From: SOIA01 sp050116035 | GTDB lineage: Bacteria; Acidobacteriota; Aminicenantia; Aminicenantales; Aminicenantaceae | Assembly: GCA_050116035.1 (NCBI GenBank) | Contig: JASFPJ010000015.1 | Span: 1-20,413, forward strand | Direction of reading: 5' to 3' | DNA length: 20,413 nucleotides | In this document: piece by piece, positions 7,826 to 15,294 of the stretch | Layout: every line of letters starts with the position of its first letter | Numbering within the stretch: position 1 is the first letter of the stretch | Position numbers and translations under genes: made by a program | Notes under the pieces: model-generated | Told to the model about the DNA's origin: nothing | The model's input: the letters and a program-made list of their open reading frames with translations, nothing else | The model's database searches: none

Positions 7826-9676
7826 CTAATGCTTACGTGATTTTTTATGGTTATCAAACCATCCAAGACAATCATTCATTTCTGAAATCTCGTCTCTCAG
7901 CCGGTATTGGGGAACCTGTATCAATTCACCACGTGGCAGATATTCAATCGTTTTGATTTCTCCGGATTGATTCTTAAACTTTACTTTAACTGGCATTTCG
8001 GTTCGATCCCAATAAATGCTTCGGCCGACAATTGTATCGTTTTCCCTGAGGCCAGCCTTAAACGCAGGCCCTTTGGGATTGACTTTGGTCACATGCCAAT
8101 CTCTTGTAATTTTGGATTTTAGATATTCAAACCCGATATCAAACCTATGGAATTTTTCTTCCGTCAATTCTATACAAGGGCCCAGATCATTCTCCCCGGG
8201 AACAATTATCTCACCCTTGTTCACAAACTTCTCTAAATCCTCCATAATTCCGGATTTCAAATATCTCCGAACATGCAAATCGACGTTCTCAGCCGAAACA
8301 AGCATATTGGATTTCTGTGCTGAAGCTAATATATCAAACATGACGTCATCCAGAGAGTAACTTGACGATTTCTTGATCAAGGCATTCCATCTCGTTGCCA
8401 GCAGATCTCCTCTGAGATAGGGAATTCGCTCAATATGGCGATCAGTGTGTGTCTTTTTTAAAATATCTTCATTGGTTGAATGAATTGCCGGGGAGAAATA
8501 ATATTCCTTAATAGCGCGGTTATAGTCTGAAATATACTCTTTTAAAGTAATTAACTTGTTACGAAGTAGGATCAGGCGTGTATAATAATTTGTGAATCCT
8601 TCACTAAACCAATAGACGAGCTCCTCAGGCTCTTCCCGTTGAATTTTTCTCCCATTCCAGGTATGAAATAATTCATGGGCAAGAAGGAATTTGAGATCAT
8701 CCGCAGATTCGTGATCAGCCGATACAAAAGTCTCAAAGGAATTTGTCAGGCCTGTTCCACCTTTTGATTGTTCGTTATCAGTTGGAATCAATGTGACCAG
8801 GAAATACGGGAAATCATAGTCGTTCCAGAAGCCTCTCACCGCTTTCACCACAGTTTCAACCATATTAGAGAACTCACTCGGAGTAAAATTCCAGGTTCCT
8901 CTTTGAACGATGTATAAGGGATAACCCTTTACTCTACATTCATCCAAAACAAAGTCTCCAGCCATGTAGGCGGCATGACAAAGTTCGGCAATCGAAATCT
9001 CAAGCAATCGGTTTTTATTCTGGATGTCAAATGAATTCGCCATTATCCAGTCATCATGAATTCCTCGCCATTCTAGAGATATTTTCCTTTTTACTTTTTC
9101 ATCCCATTCCGGATAAACAAAAACGCCATGCCCTATAAAATGAAAATAAGTCTCGTTGATTATCGGTCGGTAATACACATCGCGGTCAATAGGCTGATCC
9201 CAGTATTGGCTGACTTCGTAACTGATCTCGATGACTTGAGACGGCTGGTGCTCTATTCGATACTCAGTATGGTCACTGTTTGGGATCACATGAATTTCGG
9301 GATTAGTGGATCTTAAATTTTTAATGCCTTTCTCAAAGTCATCTTGCCAAGCCCATGAATGTGGCACTTTAAGGGAAGTCGATCCTATCGAATCTGCCTC
9401 GAATATCAAATTCACTCTAAGCTTTGTTTCCTGATTCGTGGAATCGTAAGATATAAAATATTTCAGGGGTTTAGGATTATCATCATTCGACTCACTGGAT
9501 ATTTTTGTTTGTTCCTTAGAATAATTTAAAACTCGACTCGTCTCAGACTTCTGAGCCAAGGTGCAGTTATGAGCCGTCAAATAAAATACAAGACAAATAA
9601 AGCCGAATAAAAATCTTATTCGGTGATCCATAAGGGATAATAATTTCCTTTTTTGTTTTGCTGGTTGAGTAAGCAT
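7826..9676 (-). CDS. M61-like (glycyl aminopeptidase-type) metallopeptidase with PDZ-like C-terminus
   Basis: The 616-residue protein has a hydrophobic signal at about residues 20-36 (LFGFICLVFYLTAHN, then CTLAQ). An N-terminal beta domain (about 65-240) precedes a thermolysin-like catalytic domain with HELFH (H334, E335, H338) and the third metal ligand in SEGFTNYY (E359). A C-terminal region (about 510-590, with VTKVNPKGPAFKAGLRENDTIVG) reads as a PDZ domain. This order is that of M61 peptidases. The usual GGLEH block is replaced by GGTGLTNSF (306-314), so exopeptidase specificity may differ. An ATG at 9631 (MDHRIRFLF) would give a more normal signal peptide, but the promoter at 9711-9739 allows the 9676 start. 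Gene body is visibly AT-richer than tldD-pmbA. Confidence 0.85.
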   Translation of the reverse strand: MLTQPAKQKRKLLSLMDHRIRFLFGFICLVFYLTAHNCTLAQKSETSRVLNYSKEQTKISSESNDDNPKPLKYFISYDSTNQETKLRVNLIFEADSIGSTSLKVPHSWAWQDDFEKGIKNLRSTNPEIHVIPNSDHTEYRIEHQPSQVIEISYEVSQYWDQPIDRDVYYRPIINETYFHFIGHGVFVYPEWDEKVKRKISLEWRGIHDDWIMANSFDIQNKNRLLEISIAELCHAAYMAGDFVLDECRVKGYPLYIVQRGTWNFTPSEFSNMVETVVKAVRGFWNDYDFPYFLVTLIPTDNEQSKGGTGLTNSFETFVSADHESADDLKFLLAHELFHTWNGRKIQREEPEELVYWFSEGFTNYYTRLILLRNKLITLKEYISDYNRAIKEYYFSPAIHSTNEDILKKTHTDRHIERIPYLRGDLLATRWNALIKKSSSYSLDDVMFDILASAQKSNMLVSAENVDLHVRRYLKSGIMEDLEKFVNKGEIIVPGENDLGPCIELTEEKFHRFDIGFEYLKSKITRDWHVTKVNPKGPAFKAGLRENDTIVGRSIYWDRTEMPVKVKFKNQSGEIKTIEYLPRGELIQVPQYRLRDEISEMNDCLGWFDNHKKSRKH

Positions 9677-9710
9677 TTTTATATCTATTCTCCCATCACT
9701 TTTAGAATGG

Positions 9711-9739
9711 AATATAAGTCAAGATAAAAAAGATTTCAA
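9711..9739 (-). promoter_or_regulatory. sigma70-type promoter of the M61 peptidase gene
   Basis: On the minus strand TTGAAA (9734-9739) and TATATT (9711-9716) are exactly 17 nt apart. The predicted start near 9704 gives a leader of about 28 nt to ATG 9676, with GGGAG inside it. Confidence 0.62.
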
Positions 9740-10030
9740 GAACGGCTCGAGAAGGGCTGAATACCGCCCTGATGCCGTTTGAGGCGCTAAAAGCATTTCA
9801 AGCATCCAGGCCTCCACTTACGAGAAATCTTCACGGGCATGCGAGATAATTTTTTGGTAGTATTTGATGTTTTTAGGAATTCGAGTTCAAGTAAAGAAGT
9901 TTTCATGGTCTTCGGTTCAGTAACAAAAGTTGCCTGAGGAAGCACTCAACAATTATCATTTCCAAACATATTAAGCACAATCGCATGGCTCTTAATAATT
10001 TTTATCCACAGAAGAGAGAGAGAAAAAAAA
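9740..10030. other. non-coding stretch between divergent M61 and padR genes
   Basis: This is the middle of the 407-nt gap between the divergent genes. I see no credible reading frame, RNA gene or strong repeat in it. The only regulatory signals of the gap are the M61 promoter at its left and the padR dyad and promoter at its right. Confidence 0.5.
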
Positions 10031-10055
10031 TGAAACCTTTTTTTAAGTTCCTTCG

Positions 10056-10081
10056 TATAATATACTGTAAAGCAGTATAAT
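10056..10081 (+). promoter_or_regulatory. padR promoter with overlapping operator dyad
   Basis: A perfect 7-bp inverted repeat, TATACTG (10061-10067), 5 nt, CAGTATA (10073-10079), sits directly after a consensus -10 box TATAAT at 10056-10061. A second TATAAT (10076-10081) is too near the ATG to leave a leader. No good -35 is visible. With the first box, transcription would start around 10068, inside the dyad. PadR-family repressors commonly bind such dyads at their own promoters, so autorepression of the padR-permease operon is the likely meaning. Confidence 0.65.
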
Positions 10082-10095
10082 GATTGGAGGGAGAG

Positions 10096-10428
10096 ATGAA
10101 AGATCTGACAAAAATCGAGGAGATCCTTCTCCTATCCATCTGGGAGCTGAAGGATGAGGCCTACGGTTTTAAAATCAGGCATCACGTCTCGGACATTATC
10201 GGGAAGGATTTCACTTACGGCAATTTATACAGTGCCCTCGACCGGTTAACCCGGAAAAAATATGTTTCTAAACGCACGGGAGAATCCACACCTCAACGAA
10301 GAGGTAAAACGCGAATGTATTACACGATCTCTTCCTCCGGCATCGAGGCCTTGAAGGCAGCCTGTGCCATGAACCAAAAGCTCTGGGGGACACTCAAATC
10401 CTATTCTTTCGAAACAAACAAAAAATGA
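10096..10428 (+). CDS. PadR-family transcriptional regulator
   Basis: From ATG 10096 the protein has 110 residues; an in-frame TTG at 10084 is rejected because GGAGG falls inside that extension, 5 nt before the ATG. The sequence is a PadR winged helix: KIEEILLLSIWELKDEAYGFKI (helix 1-2), then IIGKDFTYGNLYSALDRLTRKKYV (recognition helix), then the wing with GKTRMYYTISSSGIEAL. The C-terminal dimer helix is short, as in the small PadR subgroup. The stop overlaps the permease start as ATGA, indicating coupled translation. This PadR-plus-permease pairing is common in Acidobacteriota-like genomes. The regulator probably senses a drug, peptide or envelope stress signal; the ligand is unknown. Confidence 0.93.
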   Translation: MKDLTKIEEILLLSIWELKDEAYGFKIRHHVSDIIGKDFTYGNLYSALDRLTRKKYVSKRTGESTPQRRGKTRMYYTISSSGIEALKAACAMNQKLWGTLKSYSFETNKK

Positions 10429-12989
10429 AAAAACCGCTACAGAAACTTCCCAAATTTGGAGATTGGCTTCTCAGGCTTTCGGCCAGATACGATGTCAACC
10501 TTCATTTGCGTGGCGATTTTGACGAAGAATTCAGTCTGATTTGTGAAACCAAAGGATTTGTTCGGGCCTGGATCTGGTACTGGATTCATCTTCTGCGGTC
10601 GCTGCCTGTTTTTATAAAAGATATTCTCTACTGGAGGTTTGTTATGATTATTAACTATTTAAAACTTGCTATAAGGAATATCAAGAGGCACAAAGGTTAT
10701 TCATTCATAAACATTGCCGGACTTGCCCTTGGTATTGCCTGTTTTATCCTCATTATGCTCTACATACAATTTGAATTGAGTTACGATAAATTCCATAAAA
10801 ACGCAGCCAATATCAATCAAGTTTTGGTACATCTAGAAAAAGATCCAAATCGACAGTTCTTTACAATGCCTCTTCCTCTTGCTCCGGCGATTAAAGATAA
10901 TTTCCCAGAAGTCATTGATTCCACAAGATTCGAATCAATGGGAAGTGTTTTTCTCAGTTATCAGAATAGAAAATTTTATGAAACCAGCATGCTGGCTGCG
11001 GATCCTTCCTTTTTCAAGATGTTTTCCTTTCCTTTTTCACAAGGCAATCCGAATTCACCATTGGAAGATCCTTTTTCCATCGTGATTTCAGAAGCACAGG
11101 CCAAAAAGTATTTTTCCAATGAAGATCCGATTGGCAAAGTGCTCAGGATGAATAATCAACAAGAATTAACCGTTACAGGAGTTATAAAAAGTGTGCCCGA
11201 TAATTCTACACTCCAGTTCGATTTTATTGTGCCGTTAGAGTTAAAAATATCAATACAAAAACGTCGACATGATCATTGGGGTCAATTTTCCACGCCGACA
11301 TTCATTGAACTTCGAGAAAATGTCAATCTTGATGCGTTAAACATAAAAATCGCTGACATGCTTAATGAACGTCTTCTTGAACAAGGACAACTTTGGGATA
11401 AAAATATTGTATCGATGTTGCCATTTGCTGGAAGGTATTTTTTCTTTTTCTTAGATAAAACATATGTTTACATTTTTTCATTGATCGCATTTTTTATTCT
11501 TATAATCGCTTGCATTAATTATATGAATCTGACAACCGCACGCTCCGCAAACAGAGCCAAAGAAGTCGGTGTGAGAAAAATTTCTGGGGCATATCGAAGA
11601 AACCTTATCGTTCAATTCTTGGGAGAATCTCTTTTTTTATCATTCACTTCTGTCATTTTTGGAATTCTCCTGGTATTTCTCTTTCTTCCTGTAATTAATA
11701 GTCTTATTGGAAAGGAACTCGTATTGAATCGCCCGTTGATCCTTCTTGTTTTGGCAGGATTGGCCCTGTTTACTGGAATTGCCGGAGGCAGTTATCCCGC
11801 CCTTTTCTTATCTGCCTTTCAACCCGACAAAGTGTTGAAGGGGCATCTCAATTCAAATCTTAGAAGAAAAAACTTTAGAAGACTGCTTGTTGTCATTCAA
11901 TTCTCCCTCTCGATCATACTGATCGCCGGAACAGGTGTTGTACACAAACAAATCTCTTTCCTCAAGAATAAGACTATCGGTTATGACAAGGAGCATATCA
12001 TCAGGATCTCAATGAAAGGGGAAAGTAGCAGGTATTATAAGGTTTTTAAGGATGAATTGCTACAGGATGAAAGAATCTTAGGAGTTACCGGAACAGCACA
12101 AGGTCTTCCCTTTTTCTATCACAGAGAAGGCGGAGGTGTAGATTGGGAAGGGAAAGATCCAAACAATAAAGTAGGAGTCTGTGCGAATGTTGTTGATTAT
12201 GATTTCACGGAAACTTTGAAAATTAAAATTGTTGAGGGAAGAGGATTTTCCAGGGAATTTCCATCTGATGTTGAGGAGGCCTGTCTTGTGAATGAGGAAA
12301 TGGTTAAATTGATGGGATTGGAATCAGTGGACGGGGCTTCCATAAGATTTTATTCGCAGGAAATAAAAATTATCGGTGTAATGAAAAATTTTCACTTTAA
12401 ACCGCTCATCAATCTAATAGAACCCCTTTTCCTTCAGTTAGACCCAGAAAGAGTCAGATCCGTGTTGATCCGAATCCACCCTGAAAACATCTCTTCATCC
12501 CTTGCATTTATAGAAAAAACCTGGAAAAGGATAATTCCGATGTTCCCCTTTGAATTCAACTTTGTTGAGGAGATTGTCGACAGAACTTATAGAAACATAG
12601 AAAGAACAGGGAAGCTCATAAACAATTTTACAATACTCGCTGTATTCATTGCCTGTCTGGGTTTGTTCGGTTTAGCTTCTTTCATGGCAGAACAGCGCAC
12701 AAAAGAGATTGGCATAAGAAAAGTCATTGGTGCTTCAGTGTCTAACATTATTTTATTACTAATGAAAGAATTCATAAAATATGTATTGATCGCAAATATC
12801 ATCGCCTGGCCTATTGCCTATTATTTCATGAACAGGTGGCTTGAAAATTTTCCTTATCGATCTAATTTTGGACTAGATATTTTTATTTTTTCTGTAGCAC
12901 TGACTTTTGTACTCGCACTCCTGACAGTTGGCTATCAATCCATCAAGGCTGCCATAGCCAATCCGGTCGATTCGCTGAGGTATGAGTGA
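10425..12989 (+). CDS. FtsX/MacB-like ABC permease with N-terminal permease-prefix domain
   Basis: The 854-residue protein has three parts. Residues 1-73 form a soluble-to-amphipathic prefix (LPKFGDWLLRLSARYD, later WIWYWIHLLRSLPVFIKD) as in 'permease prefix domain' transporters. From about residue 74 (MIINYLKLAIRNIKRHKGYSF) comes a MacB-type N-half: membrane segment, periplasmic domain, and an FtsX block with ANRAKEVGVRKISGAYRRN. The second half repeats this, ending with an FtsX block containing RTKEIGIRKVIGASVSNI. The duplicated-half topology with about eight membrane segments is typical. It starts within the padR stop (ATGA overlap). No ATP-binding subunit is encoded nearby, so the partner must be elsewhere. 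The internal ATG of the MIINY segment could be an alternative start giving a form without the prefix. Substrate unknown. Confidence 0.92.
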   Translation: MKKPLQKLPKFGDWLLRLSARYDVNLHLRGDFDEEFSLICETKGFVRAWIWYWIHLLRSLPVFIKDILYWRFVMIINYLKLAIRNIKRHKGYSFINIAGLALGIACFILIMLYIQFELSYDKFHKNAANINQVLVHLEKDPNRQFFTMPLPLAPAIKDNFPEVIDSTRFESMGSVFLSYQNRKFYETSMLAADPSFFKMFSFPFSQGNPNSPLEDPFSIVISEAQAKKYFSNEDPIGKVLRMNNQQELTVTGVIKSVPDNSTLQFDFIVPLELKISIQKRRHDHWGQFSTPTFIELRENVNLDALNIKIADMLNERLLEQGQLWDKNIVSMLPFAGRYFFFFLDKTYVYIFSLIAFFILIIACINYMNLTTARSANRAKEVGVRKISGAYRRNLIVQFLGESLFLSFTSVIFGILLVFLFLPVINSLIGKELVLNRPLILLVLAGLALFTGIAGGSYPALFLSAFQPDKVLKGHLNSNLRRKNFRRLLVVIQFSLSIILIAGTGVVHKQISFLKNKTIGYDKEHIIRISMKGESSRYYKVFKDELLQDERILGVTGTAQGLPFFYHREGGGVDWEGKDPNNKVGVCANVVDYDFTETLKIKIVEGRGFSREFPSDVEEACLVNEEMVKLMGLESVDGASIRFYSQEIKIIGVMKNFHFKPLINLIEPLFLQLDPERVRSVLIRIHPENISSSLAFIEKTWKRIIPMFPFEFNFVEEIVDRTYRNIERTGKLINNFTILAVFIACLGLFGLASFMAEQRTKEIGIRKVIGASVSNIILLLMKEFIKYVLIANIIAWPIAYYFMNRWLENFPYRSNFGLDIFIFSVALTFVLALLTVGYQSIKAAIANPVDSLRYE

Positions 12990-13113
12990 AAATATAAATG
13001 AGATTGTGTTTTTCCTCATGAGCAATATCTATTTCTGTTCGAATGTGTGCACTGTCTGTTCGATAATGATCATATAGGGTCAAACAAGCATTCGAAAACT
13101 CCAAAAGTCATAA

Positions 13114-13142
13114 TTGCCTATCTATTGCAAGTTGTTTATAAT
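13114..13142 (+). promoter_or_regulatory. sigma70-type promoter of the small exported DUF1579-like gene
   Basis: TTGCCT (13114-13119) and TATAAT (13137-13142) are 17 nt apart. The predicted start near 13149 lies just before a GGGAA and ATG 13164. This supports 13164, not GTG 13223, as the original translation start. Confidence 0.65.
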
Positions 13143-13163
13143 AATTAAAATAATGGGAAAAAA

Positions 13164-13262
13164 ATGAAAACCAATAAGAAAATTATCATCGTGATGCTGG
13201 CACTATTTGTTTTAAAACTCCAGTGCTTTCACAGGAAAAGTCGGAAATGCAGGAAAAATTAA
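13164..13262 (+). other. signal-peptide fragment in a different frame from the mature protein
   Basis: ATG 13164 opens MKTNKKIIIVMLALFVLK, a textbook signal peptide n- and h-region. Its frame then reads an unrelated basic stretch and stops at TAA 13260-13262 (32 residues). At 13211-13217 the codons are GTT TTA AAA, so T TTA AAA fits the X XXY YYZ slippery pattern. A -1 shift there continues as TPVLSQEKSEMQ, completing the cleavage region (VLSQ/E) and entering the DUF1579-like frame. Either one A has been lost from the run (mutation or sequencing error) or the shift is used. Confidence 0.7.
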
Positions 13263-13702
13263 ATTTCCTTGTTGGTGAGTGGAAAAGCGTTTCTGTGAAC
13301 CAAGCCACAGGTGAAGAGTCCACCGGGAATTCATCCATTCAATGGGTAATGGACGGAGCATGGCTGCAATGGAAATATGTCGGGCAATTGGAACAAGGCA
13401 CCCTAGAAGTAATCACATTGATCAATTATCATAGCGAAAAAAAACAGTATGCATTTTATTCGTTCAATCCATTTGATGAGGAACCCCTCCCTCATTACTG
13501 CAATTGGCTCGATGCAAACACATTGCGGTTGGAAATCACGTCACAGGGTGTGAAAACCTGTGTTGATTTTAAGATAAAAGAAAACGGAGACTTTGATCAG
13601 GAACACTCGGACATCAACGCTTCGGGTGAACGAGTCAATACGAGAAAGACGAGATATATAAGACTCAGAATGCCTGTCCCGGGATTTTCTCAAGGCCCAT
13701 GA
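13223..13702 (+). CDS. DUF1579-like exported protein, 5' end frameshifted
   Basis: The open frame from GTG 13223 encodes 159 residues. The start LNFLVGEWKS (about residues 12-21), followed by SSIQWVMDGAWLQWKYVG and a series of beta strands with YHSEKKQYAFYSFNPF, resembles DUF1579/lipocalin-like beta-barrel proteins, usually small exported or cytosolic ligand-binding domains of unknown role. GTG 13223 has no Shine-Dalgarno sequence; the proper start and signal peptide lie at 13164 in another frame. The gene follows the permease after 174 nt with its own promoter and runs towards pmbA. If the break is real and not corrected by slippage, the gene is inactive as an exported protein. Confidence 0.72.
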   Translation: MLSQEKSEMQEKLNFLVGEWKSVSVNQATGEESTGNSSIQWVMDGAWLQWKYVGQLEQGTLEVITLINYHSEKKQYAFYSFNPFDEEPLPHYCNWLDANTLRLEITSQGVKTCVDFKIKENGDFDQEHSDINASGERVNTRKTRYIRLRMPVPGFSQGP

Positions 13703-13777
13703 GTGATTTTATCGGAGCAATTTCTAATAAATCACAAAGGGGAAAATTTTTCCTTTGAAATAATTGACAAGGTACCC

Positions 13778-13807
13778 TTCTTTCGGTTTCATTAGAAACA
13801 GAAAGAA
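13778..13807. other. 13-bp hairpin in the convergent gap
   Basis: TTCTTTCGGTTTC (13778-13790) pairs with GAAACAGAAAGAA (13795-13807) with one G/A mismatch around an ATTA loop. No T-run follows on either strand. It lies 76 nt past the DUF1579-like stop and may protect transcript 3' ends or help end the plus-strand transcript. Confidence 0.5.
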
Positions 13808-13879
13808 TCAAGTATAAACTTAGATAGGATTCCTGCTGAATGAAAGTAAACCTGGAGAAAGATTCAAAATATCAGGGAT

Positions 13880-13921
13880 AAAAAAAGGAGGAGCAGGACA
13901 ATTGAGATGCACTGCTCCTCC
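13880..13921 (-). terminator. intrinsic terminator of the tldD-pmbA operon
   Basis: On the minus strand a perfect 10-bp GC-rich stem (GGAGGAGCAG / CTGCTCCTCC, arms 13912-13921 and 13887-13896) with a 15-nt loop is followed at once by seven T (13886-13880). It begins 36 nt after the pmbA stop. Confidence 0.88.
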
Positions 13922-13956
13922 CTCTCCAAATGTCTTTCGCCGGATCGTCAGAGTGT

Positions 13957-15279
13957 CTATAATCCTGACACAACCACGTCTGTGAAAACCAGACTCGGCA
14001 TGCGCCAGGAAGAATAGATCCATGGGTCGTTAGCAACCTCGACAAGCCTGTCCCAGAACTTCAAATGGTTATCAGCGATGTTCATCTCTGCCACAGCCTG
14101 CACCGGCTCCCCGTTTTCAAAAAGCTCGCCCGTAATACCGATCGAGGCATCACCAGTTGTTGAATTGGAGTTTCCGCCGATGAATCCGGTGATTAATATG
14201 CCTCTGCCGAGGTCCTTCATTATCTCTTTCAGCGAGCGTTTTCCTGGGGGGATAACCAGATTTGCGGGCCCGCTCGTGGTCGGTTCCCAGCCCAGTTTCC
14301 GGCTGTAGTACCAGTCCACAAAGAACTCTTTCAGCACGCCTGCATCCACCATGACTCTCTTCTTCAACGCAAATCCATCCATGTCGAACAACCGGCTTCC
14401 CATTCCTCCCTTGACGAAGGGATCGTCGATGAGGGTGAAATGCTTGCTGCCGATCTTTTTCCCTTTCTTATCCGCGAGGAAGGACCGTTTCTGCTGGATG
14501 CTCGAGCCGTACATGGCTGCCAGAAAACCTCCGAGAAACCTGGAAACGTTCCTGTTCTCGATGATGACGGGCATGGTCTCTGTTTTAAGCTTTTTTCCAC
14601 CAAGGAGACTGAGAGTCCGTTTCGCCGCACTGGCTCCGATCTCTTGTGGAGAAGGCATCGCGCTTTTCATGACCGATGCCGCATAGTCGAAACCCATCGG
14701 ACGGCGGTCACCTTCATCCTGGACAGTCATCTGTGCTCCCGCCTGGTAAAAAGTCGATTCCCGGTAACCTTCAAAACCATTGCTGGACATCAGGAGTAAT
14801 TCATCATAGCTGTCATACTCCATTGCTGTGACTGAAATGACCTTCTTCCCGCCAGCCGCAAGAGCCGCATTCTCAATGGCTTTCACTAAATTGTGTCTGT
14901 CATCAGGGGTAAATTTTTTGTAGGCTGGATCAAGGACCCCCAGGTCGACCTTGTCCCTTCCCTTGTAATATTTCGGATCAGGCAAAGTGCGGTATGGGTC
15001 CTCAGCCAGTAGTTTCGTCGTGGCAATAGCGTTGGAGATGAAGCCTTTCAGAGCGGTCTTGCGCAGGTCTGAAGTCGTCTGGACAGAATATCGATTGTTG
15101 ACAAAAACTTCGAGGCCGAGCTGTTTCGTGGTGGCCTCTTTGATGTTCTCCGGTTTGTGGTCCCTGTAACTGATGTTGACGAATCGTTCGCTGCTCACGC
15201 CTGCCCGGCATTCCGCCGCGCCGGAGGATTTCGCCGTCTTCACCGTCCAAACCACTAAATCATACAATTCTTTATTCAT
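13957..15279 (-). CDS. pmbA: PmbA/TldE-family protein, partner of TldD
   Basis: The 440-residue protein matches the TldE (PmbA) subunit: an N-terminal domain with ECRAGVSSERFVNISYRD, and a C-terminal family signature GFIGGNSNSTTGDASIGITG followed by ELFENGEPVQAVAEMNIADN. As usual for TldE it lacks the HExxxH metal site, which is supplied by TldD. In known systems TldD/TldE form a heterodimeric protease that degrades or matures small unfolded peptides (microcin B17, CcdA). There is no signal peptide, unlike its TldD partner. It starts 15 nt after the tldD stop with GGAGG 5 nt before ATG, so it is the second gene of the operon, closed by the terminator at 13880-13921. Confidence 0.93.
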   Translation of the reverse strand: MNKELYDLVVWTVKTAKSSGAAECRAGVSSERFVNISYRDHKPENIKEATTKQLGLEVFVNNRYSVQTTSDLRKTALKGFISNAIATTKLLAEDPYRTLPDPKYYKGRDKVDLGVLDPAYKKFTPDDRHNLVKAIENAALAAGGKKVISVTAMEYDSYDELLLMSSNGFEGYRESTFYQAGAQMTVQDEGDRRPMGFDYAASVMKSAMPSPQEIGASAAKRTLSLLGGKKLKTETMPVIIENRNVSRFLGGFLAAMYGSSIQQKRSFLADKKGKKIGSKHFTLIDDPFVKGGMGSRLFDMDGFALKKRVMVDAGVLKEFFVDWYYSRKLGWEPTTSGPANLVIPPGKRSLKEIMKDLGRGILITGFIGGNSNSTTGDASIGITGELFENGEPVQAVAEMNIADNHLKFWDRLVEVANDPWIYSSWRMPSLVFTDVVVSGL

Positions 15280-15294
15280 CTCTGCCTCCTCTCC

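Noticed and set aside
10030..10080. Short ORF (16 codons, MKPFFKFLRIIY...) just upstream of padR
   Set aside because: It spans the -10 box and operator dyad, so it would not be transcribed from the padR promoter. No other support.
10084..10095. TTG start of padR at 10084
   Set aside because: The Shine-Dalgarno GGAGG lies within these codons and is ideally placed for ATG 10096.
13031..13066. Direct repeat of CTGTTCGA after the permease gene
   Set aside because: Two 8-bp copies only, no further structure or array.
14364..14799. Several long plus- and minus-frame ORFs inside tldD-pmbA and the C69 gene (for example 5616-6098, 15724-16287)
   Set aside because: They are shadows of strongly conserved genes on the other frame or strand and match no family features.
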